Source: Tethya wilhelma (taxonomy: Eukaryota; Porifera; Demospongiae; Tethyida; Tethyidae). Taken from it: 64,000 bases of DNA. Below are positions 35,292 through 46,600 of the stretch, in pieces. Position 1 is the first letter of the stretch. Each line of letters opens with the position of its first letter. Below the pieces are notes generated by a model, which saw only the letters and a list, made by a program, of their open reading frames with translations, ran no database searches and was not told where the DNA came from. Both the position numbers and the translations under genes were made by a program. The DNA lies in the NCBI GenBank assembly GCA_964030475.1, contig CAXIPT010000008.1, forward strand, positions 418,072 to 482,071. The letters run 5' to 3'.

Positions 35292-36632
35292 TGTTGAAGA
35301 AATGTCTGAACTTGCCTACTTCTAAGATTTTATCAGTTTGCTATCAAGTTTTATAACTGCATGACTATATATATTACCCAGATTAATATTGCACGTTCAA
35401 GGACTGATGTTTTAATAATTTTCAAATCTCAAAACTAAAACATGGTCAGTTTAATTTCCTCATTTGAATAAAACACACAGGCCATATAAGGAAATAAAGA
35501 TCAATGTAAATGTAGAATGAAAGTGAAGCACCAAGCCTGTATCAATAGCAAAAGAAAAAATATTTACAATATTATTTTTTAAAGATTACTGTACCCTTTT
35601 GTGGTTTACTATTTCTAGCATACTAAACAATAACAACGTGTATATAACTATTACAGCTACAGTAGAACAATTCATCTGACATTTTGTATGTTAGTGTGCT
35701 GTGTGAGAATCACTACATTATAAGCTGAAATTATTAAGCTATTATATAAAAGAGGCACCAATATTCATTGTTTACTTTCAATGAGGAAGACTCACAATTG
35801 GCCATATTAAGTCAGAATTGAGACACAATGTCATGTATTTGTTATAGTAATCAACAGATCTTGTGGCATACTGATAATTTCCTGGCTGTTCATCATCTAT
35901 ACTCGTGTCCACAGTCAAGTGACAATAAGCATGCACACACACACACACACATGCACACACACACTAACCAAAGTCGAAACTTAAACACCATTGTTGAAGA
36001 AATGTCTGAACTTGCCTACTTCTAAGATTTTATCAGTTTGCTATCAAGTTTTATAACTGCATGACTATATATATTACCCAGATTAATATTGCACGTTCAA
36101 GGACTGATGTTTTAATAATTTTCAAATCTCAAAACTAAAACATGGTCAGTTTAATTTCCTCATTTGAATAAAACACACAGGCCATATAAGGAAATAAAGA
36201 TCAATGTAAATGTAGAATGAAAGTGAAGCACCAAGCCTGTATCAATAGCAAAAGAAAAAATATTTACAATATTATTTTTTAAAGATTACTGTACCCTTTT
36301 GTGGTTTACTATTTCTAGCATACTAAACAATAACAACGTGTATATAACTATTACAGCTACAGTAGAACAATTCATCTGACATTTTGTATGTTAGTGTGCT
36401 GTGTGAGAATCACTACATTATAAGCTGAAATTATTAAGCTATTATATAAAAGAGGCACCAATATTCATTGTTTACTTTCAATGAGGAAGACTCACAATTG
36501 GCCATATTAAGTCAGAATTGAGACACAATGTCATGTATTTGTTATAGTAATCAACAGATCTTGTGGCATACTGATAATTTCCTGGCTGTTCATCATCTAT
36601 ACTCGTGTCCACAGTCAAGTGACAATAAGCAT

Positions 36633-36640
<8 letters not shown>
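35266..36640. repeat. Tandem duplication of 700 bp
   Basis: 35266-35940 recurs at 35966-36640 with an offset of exactly 700 bp and no differences that I can see. The second copy carries the first few codons of family copy 5 out of context. The breakpoints lie in a (CA)n tract and at ACCAAAGTCGAAACTTAAAC. Either a very recent tandem duplication or an assembly artefact. Confidence 0.85.
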
Positions 36641-36678
<38 letters not shown>

Positions 36679-36852
36679 GTATAATGGTATTAGCTATATA
36701 TGTTGGAATTTCATGTAAATTGGGCACGCATGCTAATTGTTTTTGAATGTAGAATCCATGCAATCAAAATTGAAGCAGAAACTAAATGTTATTCTACCTA
36801 TTATAAGTAGCTAGTATAGCTAGTGCCAATTTCAAATACTAGAGTTATCAAG

Positions 36853-38545
36853 TCAACTTTCATCCATCTTTAAAAGTTCCATTGTGGAGTCAGTAATTGG
36901 AGATGATCTGTTCATCCTCCCAGCATCATGGAGTTTCTTCTTTGCCATCCAAGTGAGCACTGGAAGAGGAAGAGTTGGCAAGAGAGTGAGCAGTACTCCT
37001 TTCATAGTAGACATGTTGATACCTCCTTTCACCACCATGTAATATGTCACAAGTAAAGTTGAAATCAATCCAACTATGAGGACAATTTCAAGTAATGTAC
37101 AAATATTTGCTTTGCAAAACTTTATGTTCCAGAGTTTGGCATGAACTATAGTAGCTGATAGTATAACTATAGGGAGACTAAAATAGAACTCAGAATACCT
37201 ATGTTAAGAATAGTTGTCATTGGGCTTATGATAAGGAGTAGGATGATAGGAATACTCATGAGACCAAGCACAATGTGAAGAAACACCAGACATTGCCACA
37301 CAGTGAAACATAAAGCAACTTTACGAATACTGTGCCATTTTCCACAGCTGGTCACAGGAAAGGAAGTAGACAGTTCTTTTGTAATCTTTACAGCAGCAGC
37401 CAACTCAATGAAAACTCCCAAGACAAATAGAGTTATTTTTGTAAGAAGTACTCCAATCATGATGATGTTGAAATAAGCTGTTGTTGGAATCCTACAGCGG
37501 TGCTTGGTTGTGCTCAGGAAACACTCAAGAAAAGCTGGTTTACCCCCATAAACATGGATTGCAATCGTTGCTGTGATATACAGTATATTGAAAAGAATGA
37601 TAACCCCAGCACTAGCTTGAAAGACGGCAGGGAATGCCTGGTAAAGGTGATGACTAGATTTAGAAATGACTCTAGACAACTGGCGTCCTCTTCGATACAT
37701 TGTGAAGGGGATAAGGATGTTGATGAGAGTGAATGTAAGCCAGAGAGAAATGTAGTAATGCTTGTCACTTTCTGTTATTGAGTGATAAAAGGGTTCTTTA
37801 GCAGTATAAGTATACCAACGGGTCACATAGCCTTGGTAGTGTGGATCCCATTGACTTGGTATTCCATTTGAAACAGCATACAGTTTAGCCTGCAATAAAT
37901 ATATAGTACAGTAAAATTAAAGCTTGTGCATAGGGTGGGAAGAAATTTAAAAGAATAACTTACCCAGCTCAAAAGTACTCCCAATGATTGGATGAGTTTA
38001 TGATCTGATGGTATACAGGTGTTGCATGGAAGCTCAGCCAATGGGATGATAAGATTTAAACCAATCCCTCTTGAATTCATTAGTGATCCCACAATATTGG
38101 AATAGAGCGAAATAAAGAAAACAGGATCCATAGCTACTAATTCATCTGCAGATGTAATGCTCATCAATAGTGAATTAGTCCACTGGAATTTGAAGTATTT
38201 TTTAATCCCATCATATTGACTCCCATCACCATCAGCTTCAACAACACTGGAAGAGTTGTCAGATGATGAAATGTGCAGGCAGGCTAATATTCCTAGCACC
38301 TGCACGTCATCAACAGACCAGAAGTGGTTGACAATAATGGGGAAGAAAGCCTGCCTTAAATTGTACAGCTGTTCTTGGTCCTCTACCAGAGAGCTCTCAA
38401 GCATCTTGAAGGTTGGATATAGTTCAGAATATAGTCCACTTATTGGACCCAAAGCATTGCTGTCAGAATGTAGTCCACTTATCGGACCCAAAGCATTGCA
38501 TGTGCTGAGGAACAGCACAAACCAAAGTTGATATTTGAACACCAT
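36853..38545 (-). pseudogene. Multi-pass membrane protein of tandem family, copy 6 (frameshifted)
   Basis: Exon 1 (38545-37964, 194 codons) is intact and has an extra internal repeat after the signal peptide (two copies of a GPISGLHSDS/GPISGLYSEL-like unit). Exon 2 (37889-36853) is 1037 bp, not a multiple of three. At about 37165 the family sequence TCCCTTGTTGTACTATCAGC is replaced by TCCCTATAGTTATACTATCA, a 2-bp gain that gives a TAG stop after ILVSL. The frame afterwards still encodes the conserved end (VVKGGINMSTMKGVLLTLL). Loss of the last hydrophobic segments would probably inactivate the protein, unless this is a sequencing error. Confidence 0.75.
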
Positions 38546-39218
38546 GCTAGCAGAAAATGCCTATGCAGTATGTCTAGGCTATAGACTCAATCAATTAGCA
38601 GGCTGGATATTTATAACCGACTGCATGGGTATATTATAATAATTGGATATTTCCCAGAATCCTGATAACACTTTAGGTTTGATGTTACGTTATCACAAAT
38701 ATGGGTAAAAAAACATACATGGTCTCTTCCCTCATTTGAACACAAACACCTGGTGTTATTTTAATAAGGAAATGGAAGAATACTTCTTATTCTGAGGCAT
38801 GTACATTGAAAATGGTTGACACTATATATCAATTTATTATTCAAACAAAGGATAAGTGCCTTTCATGCAATTTACTTCTTCTAAGTGTATATGAACTGAA
38901 AATCATTACGTAAGTCATCACTGAGACATATATAACATGTACTTGATATAATAATATTATACCAAAGTATTAGATCATGTGACAAATAAACGGCACAATC
39001 AAGTCAAACAGAAAGACAACGAATGTTAAAAAAACAACAACAAAAAATAAACGGAAGTACACATTATCTATTTACACAAACTGGACAGTATGTATACAAT
39101 ATGTTTGTACAAGTGACAACACATTGAATCACAGCAGTTTTAAAAGAACCCTGCATAGCGTGTTATTCTTGATTTAAATAATCTCTGGAGATACATTAAA
39201 TTTTAAAGTAACATTATG
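38546..39218. other. Spacer between family copy 6 and the Rab gene
   Basis: Family upstream flank followed by Rab 3' flank, both repeated in 28625-29900 and 31912-32571. No gene is seen. Confidence 0.6.
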
Positions 39219-39867
39219 TTAACAGGTACAAGTGTTGTTCTCTTCTTCTGCCCCCTCCAAAAGGTGAGTGTCTCTGCCTAAAGATAAACTAGGGTTAGGA
39301 TCGTATCCAGGTAGTATTTGAGGTGCTTGCTGAGCCTTTATCTCGCATATCTCTGTAGCTAGGCGGACAAAAGCTTCTCGGACATTTCTGTTGTTTTTGG
39401 CACTTGTTTCTATGAATTCCATATCATGAAGTTCAGCATATCTCTGCAGAGAAACCAGGCCAGAAGAAAGGAATGTAACTATAATTATACTCAAAAGTTC
39501 CCATTTCATAATTGTAGGGGAAAGGTTTGGAGATATGTAACTAGCTGACTACATAGAATGCCGCCCAAACAAATAATAATCTACTATAATATCATACTGT
39601 GGGTTTCAATTTCAATTTTAATTCAGTGTGATAAGTATTATGAGTATACCCCTTTAATTTTATATAGCTGTGACATGTACATACCTTAGCTTGTGAAATG
39701 TCAACTTCTGCTGGTAAGTCACATTTGTTGCCAACTAGTAACTTGACAGCCTCTGGACAACCACTGCAAGAGGGAAGAGAAATGCAGGTGTAACACTTTC
39801 TTTTGATCTAGTTAATGTTTGACAAATTCACAACTGTGTTTATCTACTTTACACAATGTCATGCAAT

Positions 39868-39909
<42 letters not shown>

Positions 39910-40978
39910 TTCCGGTGCTTCCACTGCATTCATCCATATTGTCTCAATATCTGTAAACGATCTAGTTTTTGTCACATCAAACACGAGAATAACCCCATCC
40001 GCTTTACGATAATAGACGGCCGATATCGACATGTACTTCTCTGAACCTGCTGTGTCCCAAATCTTCACCTGGATATTGAAACAACCAACAAATACCACAG
40101 TTTCCATATTCTCAGATGCAACTCTATTTAGAGAGCAGCACCATTACAAGACCTCATTAGATATAAGAGATGCTGTTTTTATGGTGCCTGCATGTAGGCA
40201 TTGAGACCTGGTTTGGAACTTGACTAATGTCTATACCAATAATAGTGTATACTGCTATTCTCTTCCAAAGCTCATGAGTTCTAATAGCTTAGTGGTAAGA
40301 GCATTTGACTAGAATTAGAAAGACCTAGGTCTCGAATCCAGGCTAGACCTCAACATCAATATGAATTATCATTACCTTAATCTTTTTCCCGTTTACATCT
40401 ATTTCACTGAGGTAGAAGTCCACTCCTATCGTGCTCTCCATCTCACCAACAAAGTTCCCCTCACAAAATCTGACCAACGGGAAAAAAACAAAACACACCG
40501 ATTATTGCATGACCATAAATAAATGAAGCCCATCATACTTAGTTGTACGTGAAAGTAACTTGAGAGAACTTGAACTCTTTCTTACCAATTCAGTATATAA
40601 GTATTAGCAAGGACATATTACCGTAGAGCACAAATATTGGTGGGAATAAAATTTGGTGGAATGTCAAAAATTTCATGATTGGCGGATTTTATTTTGGCGG
40701 CTGCACATGCGGCAATACACTTATTCCGTATGTGCATGCGCAAAAATGACTGTTTGGCGGATTTAATATTGACAGTCCTTACCAAACCCGCCAATCCGGC
40801 AATATTAAAATCCACCAAATTTTTGTGCTATACAGTATCTCGCAATGTTAATGCATTGCTTGGATTTGTGAGTGTACAAAGATCAAAAGTACATACTCTA
40901 GTAGCTGTTGGTAACTACTACAAATCTACAGATGTTTGTTTTCAGTATGCTATGCTGCCATATATAGTGTATATGTGA

Positions 40979-41027
<49 letters not shown>

Positions 41028-41195
41028 CTTAAATAAGGAGACCAACCTGCGAATAAAACTGGATTTCCCAACTCCATTATCTCCTATCAAGATGATCTTG
41101 AATATGTGGTCGTATGTGACTGTTGTGCTATTCTCTGCTAATGCTACGTGTGTGTATGCGTATATGTATACATTGGTTCCATCATAACGACCCAA
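39219..41195 (-). CDS. Rab-family small GTPase (RASEF/Rab45-like G domain)
   Basis: Exons 41195-41047, 40469-40376, 40068-39908, 39763-39685 and 39443-39219 join in phase, giving about 235 aa. Motifs: P-loop GDNGVGKSS, switch I STIGVDF, switch II WDTAGSEKYMS, NKCD (GNKCDLP) and ETSAKNN. The C-terminus ENNTCTC is a CXC prenylation signal, so a vesicle-membrane GTPase is expected. YRKADGVILVFDV and GKSSFIRRFC resemble RASEF/Rab44-45 G domains. The residue that is Gln in almost all Rabs (WDTAGQE) is Ser here, which should lower intrinsic GTP hydrolysis. The first codons are uncertain; the frame upstream of ALAENSTTVTYDHIF may be an exon joined to unseen 5' exons. Confidence 0.85.
40276..40350 (+). 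repeat. tRNA-like segment (A and B boxes), SINE or tRNA pseudogene
   Basis: TAGCTTAGTGG at 40285-40295 fits a pol III A box. GGTCTCGAATCC at 40328-40339 is a B box with one extra base. The acceptor ends do not pair well, so a working tRNA is unlikely. It lies in Rab intron 2, on the opposite strand. Confidence 0.4.
40619..40837. mobile_element. MITE-like inverted-repeat element in Rab intron 1
   Basis: About 219 bp. The ends TACCGTAGAGCACAAATATT and the inverse of AAATTTTTGTGCTATACAGTA pair, and inner parts rich in TTGGCGGATTT/AAATCCGCCAA also pair. No coding capacity. Same family type as 18210-18345 and 20962-21075. Confidence 0.7.
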
Positions 41196-42409
41196 TTAAG
41201 TGAAAATTACATCACTATCATAAAAAAAATTGAAAAATTCAAAACTGAAAAAAAAAAAAGCATTTGTATCAAAAACATCAAGTTTATCAAATACCATGCA
41301 GCACCATTATATCTACAGCCAGGGAGCAACTTCACAATGTACTTTGAAGGCAAACACACCTATCACATGTTACATAGGTAAGCACATGCTACATACATGT
41401 ATGGTAAGCATGAGGTAGCTAAACAATTACACATGCAAGGTAGGTGACCCTTCAGTTATAGCCATGTATACCCATGTGCTACCACTCCATTGCAGCTGGC
41501 CTATCATGTGACTCAAAGCACTATGCATACTGACTGTGGCAACACATGTGACATACTGAATACAATATACTTTGACTGACTGTACATTACTCTCCACTTG
41601 GACCCAGTCTCCCATGGCAACCATATACCTTATATTCCACACACCATTCTCTCTCTTTCTCTATATATATATCATATCTATAACCTTTAAAGAAAAAAAG
41701 GCTACTTTTCTTTATATTTATAGCTAGACCTCATGCACAATACAGCAGTACTAGTATGTATGACAAGCAAACTAGCAGTTAGTGTTCTATACACACGGCC
41801 CGATGTAGTGAATGCAACTCAACACTTGTGAGTATGGTTCCCATTGTAAGGTGACTATAGACAAACATGGCGAAGAATGGAACGACATGTAGCAGACAAT
41901 GTGAGTGCTAGAATTGAGCCATTTATAGCACCATGTGTGTGAGCATGTCATAGGTTGACTTTGAACATTTCTACAACACAACACAGACAAAATAGAACAC
42001 GTACACACATACATACACACATAGAGGCTGTCCTATAAACACATGCATTCAGATATTGTGCGTTTGCAACATGAGAGAGAATCTTATTTTTGTGTGTGTG
42101 TGTGTTTTCAGCAATCTTGTTTCCTACTTTAACTGTTAGAATTAATGCAACGAAAGTTTTCTTTTTCTAAACACAAAAACACGAAACAGTTTTTATCAAC
42201 ATTCATATATTTTCCAAAACTTTCAAACTTCCCAAATTTCCAGCAACAGTGTGTACCTAATAGCTTAAGTTTGTCAGTTAATAACATATACATCCTACAC
42301 TACAGTAACTCATTTGAATATCCATTGGAGTGAACACACTGGCTGCGTGGACTGGCAGGCAACTTGTACCTTCGTACTATTTACATATGTACACACATTT
42401 ACATGCTCA

Positions 42410-42453
<44 letters not shown>

Positions 42454-42889
42454 ATTCACTTGGAGATCATCCCATAGTCTGTGCTATGTACACATTCAGT
42501 ATAGATCAAACTATAGCTACTATATAGTTTTAATACCTGCTCTGCTGTAGGCCATCTTTTCCCTGTGGTGTATGGTCCACTACTGGATGGAAGCCTGGAG
42601 AAATGACAGAATTAACTTTAATACCATAGATAGTCACACAGCTTTGACTGACCAACTAGTATATAAAATAGATGAGATCTAGTGGTGAGCTATCTGGATC
42701 CTACTGCTTATGTAGTTCCTTACCAAGTCCTGAGTGGAGGCTGATCTTTGAGATAGAGTTGCAAGACAGTCTCCCGATATCAGAGACTTGTAGCTGTGCT
42801 GGTGCCCTAGAGAAGTTGATCTTCTATGCTGAGCCTTGCAAAAAGCAATCGCACAGTTTGCTCCAATTAAAAGAATATCAATTTGATAT
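41196..42889. repeat. Segment duplicated at 7258-8938; no confirmed gene
   Basis: Right-hand part of the duplicated segment, ending at the n at 42890. It holds a (TC)n tract (42416-42451). A minus-strand stretch 42834-42724 is open and ends at a GTAAGG donor, but I cannot join it to the Rab gene in phase. Confidence 0.6.
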
Positions 42890-42890
42890 N
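42890..42890. other. Assembly junction (single n); likely true site of the 7011-12064 piece
   Basis: The left side ends like position 8938 and the right side starts like position about 11315. The piece 8939-11315 would fill the gap exactly and joins the Still life gene in phase. Confidence 0.8.
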
Positions 42891-42955
42891 TGTGTGTGTG
42901 TATGTGTGTGTGTGTGTGAAAGCAATAATGATCTATTTATCAATCGCACATGCAG

Positions 42956-43572
42956 CGCTCGCTATCAGAGGCTGAAGAAACCACCATTATTGCAAAGAAA
43001 AGTGGGATGGTTGTTAAACAAAGTGGTAGTGAAATTCAAGCAGCTGTGAGTTCAGAACAAGAGGCACTGAAGCCTACCATCAGGAAGACTGGGTAAGGAT
43101 GCAGGATATCAATGATTTTAGAAACCATTATGAATCCTTTAAATGTTCATGCAGATGGGTTGAGTTGAAACAAATGCTGATTTGCAAGAACAAGAAAGTG
43201 GCCATGAGTGCCAAAAGGAAATGGAAGAAATTTTGGGGTAAGTTACAAAAATTCCTCTATTAACTTTGCCATGATCATTGTGTACTTCAAGAGGATTATT
43301 ATTATCCACCCATGTAGCAACACTCAAGGGGCCCTCTCTCCTGCTATATCAGTGTGATGAACAATCAACTCTCAGTGAGAATGCACGGGTCAATCTGAGA
43401 ATAGGTCAGGATAGTTCTTTCCTTCAATTTACACATCCATCAATCATGTACGTCATCTTTCTGGTGATTTAGATGTTGAACTGTGCCTGGCACAAGCTGT
43501 CCACGATCACGTGAAGAGAGATCACATATTCTGCCTGAGCACTAGCAATGGAAAGAGCTACTACATTCAGGT

Positions 43573-43629
<57 letters not shown>

Positions 43630-46600
43630 CAAGTTTATACGATCAAATTTATGTCTTATATCAACAATTTGATAGACTACAAATCAGTCAGAAGTTGAGG
43701 ACTGGATCACTGTCATCCATTGCTGTGAGTGATAATGTATTAACATGATTTGGGTGTTCAACTTGTCTTGCCTTATACAGCTGCTGCTACATCACTGACA
43801 TCACAACAGAACAAAATAGAAGCTGTGAAACATCTTAAGGTATACCATAGTATCTGTGATTACGCATATACACAGTGACAAATGTGTTTTCATTTGTGTG
43901 TTGACTTCTCATAGAATCAAGTGATAGAACTAAACAAGATGATTGAAAAAGTGAGATTAATAATTATCATCAGCTACATGTGTGCATGTTTATGAAACTG
44001 AATGTATTCATTGTTAACAGGAGGCTCAGTTGAGGAACATGACAGAGCTCAACATGACTGCCCCTTTAACAGACTCCACAGGCAAAACAATGGCAGCTGA
44101 ACAGGTAAATTAAAACAGGGTCACATTCGTATACAGATGCATGATAGATATAATAGTTTTTGCTTTCATTTCTATAGGTTGTGGCATGCTCAGAGAATAT
44201 TGAGAAGTATAATGTTGAACTCTACAGAATTCGGTGCTACATTGCTTCAATGGAAGGAACAGAACTTCCAAACCCTCAGGTTAGCTCCCAGTTCACATAT
44301 GCCACACTCACCCACTGCATGCCTGTCGTGATGTGTTATGTGATACCGTGCATCAATACTACAGTCTCTTCTTGGGTCAATTTCAAAGCCAACTAAACTA
44401 GCTCTTGGAAGAGTTGGCACATTCTCAGTGTCATCTCTCCATGCTATGGTAAGCCAGAGGAGCTCAGCTGGTTCATTGATATGCTTTCACATGGCAAGAA
44501 CCAAGTGTGTGTTTTATTTTCTCTCTAGGTGAGTGCTAGACACAGTGTGGGTCCATCCGCCAGTTCTGGCTCTCTGTTCAGTTCAATATCTTCAAATGTG
44601 AGTTAAATTTTGTCATAGTAGGATAGCACGATGCTATAATCTCTCCTTAATCTTTGTAATCTGACAGCTGCCCAAATCAAGAAGACATTCAAAGGAAAAG
44701 GTATGTACGAGAAAGAGAGGGAGAGACACTTTGTGTGTACTATACCTGCACATGCTGAAACTTAAACTAATTCCCAATATAATAGGCTGCAACACTACCA
44801 CGGACACCTGATAGACCAAGAAAGTTAAGGTATGCTTACAATTTTTGTGTTCTCAATCTGTGCACATACAATTCTATTGGATTTTGTACTTGGCGCAGAT
44901 CACTAGAAATCTCCTATCCACTGCCCAAACTTCCAACTAATGTGAGTTGACGATTTTTAATCCTAACAAGTTAAAGATACGAGTGTTAAATAACCTTTCA
45001 ATCTAGGTGGCAGCATCTTCTAAGTCAAACAGCCAAATTAAAGCACCAAAGAGGTTTGTAGTGACAATTTTTTTCAGGAAGTAGTCATGTTCTCTCCTTC
45101 TGTACAGACGACCAGAAATTTCACTTCCATATCCAAAGATATCTCACAGTTCCATTAGTGTACGTGAACTATTTTAGCTTTGATGATTAACACATTTATG
45201 AGACTGATAATGCATTTTATATTACAGGGATCAACCCATGAAACAAGTCCAAGTCCAAGAGAGTTCATTACATTCTCGTAAGCAGTGTGTAATCATACTC
45301 CAGAATAGCTAGTCTTTAGACTAGATGTTAATAAACCTGATGCGGTCTAATTTCATACCTCCATGCGTACAATCCCCATAGTCCTGTTTCTGATACCACT
45401 CTGGAGGATGTCTTCCCTTTCGAAGAGGCAGGTACTACTACCTCTGCTGGTGGCATGCCATTGTGGCCATCTCCATTCTTGAATGAAGCTATGTTCCTCC
45501 TGCCAAGTGGAGAGAGCACGCAGCTCACACTCAGAAATGATATGAGTGTCTTGGACGTTCTGACAGCTGTCTGTGAGGTATGTTATGGGCTGGGATAAAG
45601 CTTGTGTTTGTAAAGTAGGATTGTTATGATTATCCTGTCTCTATAGAAACATCATTTGGATGTAGCTGATCACTTTGTCAAGCTCACTGTGATGAATCGT
45701 GATACTGACTATGTTGGTATGTATTCTCCTCATCATACGTAGTACACTGTATGTTGTGAATGTATTCATACCTCTCCGGTCCTGCAGATGTGATTCCCAA
45801 TGATGACACACTATTTGTCGACTTGGTAAGTCAACAGATGAAACTAATAAATGTAGAAATAATACAGTACATGTTGTTGCTTACTTCTTGTGCAGGTTTA
45901 CCAAAGCATTGAAATCTGTCAAAAGTCCATTCGTACTGTGAACATATCAAAAACAGATAACGATAGTACAAACTTTGGTAAGTCGATATAGTATTCTCAC
46001 TAGCCTCATCACCAGGCTCCCCTTTGACCTCTCCTTTCCATGAGTGAAAGGTCAAAGGAGAGCCTGGGGACGAGGCTACATTCTCATAACCTTTACATGT
46101 ATAATTTTCCTCACATGACCATGTGATTATCATTTTACTCCCTGTCCATGTGGCCATTCATCTATCCATCCAGGTTTGTCCCTGACTCCCCATTGGAGTG
46201 AGGGTTGGTCAGAGCTGAAGAGAGTCACTGTAACTGAAGTGATTGAGGGAAGTGCAGCTGACGATGGAGGCATTGTGACTGGTGATGAGATCATCCTGGT
46301 GAATGAGAGGAGCGTGGTGGAGATAGGATGGGATGGAGTTGAGAAATTGATCGGCACAGGTTAGTCCAAACAAATAAACAATCAATCACAAACAAGAAAA
46401 CAACAGCAAAGCAAAATACATTACCATGCCAACAATGAGTCCAACCTCTAAACTTTTTTGTAGCTTCTTCAGTGTCACTGACGTTGCGATATATGACTCA
46501 AAGTTCAAGTAGCTACTCTTCGAGTCACTATATTCTTGAGGGGCTCATCTGTCCTGCTCCTCCATCACGACAAAGAGAGCTCACCGGAGAGTCACTGAGA

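Noticed and set aside
24240..36677. CRISPR-like or regularly spaced repeats in the array region
   Set aside because: The repeats are microsatellites and duplicated gene flanks of several kilobases, not short repeats with unique spacers.
40276..40350. Functional tRNA gene
   Set aside because: A and B boxes are recognisable, but the acceptor stem does not pair and the B box has an extra base.
42537..42834. Upstream exons of the Rab gene on the minus strand (42834-42724 and 42594-42537)
   Set aside because: The first is open and has a donor, but in the only possible phase the second contains a TAG. Not supported without transcripts.
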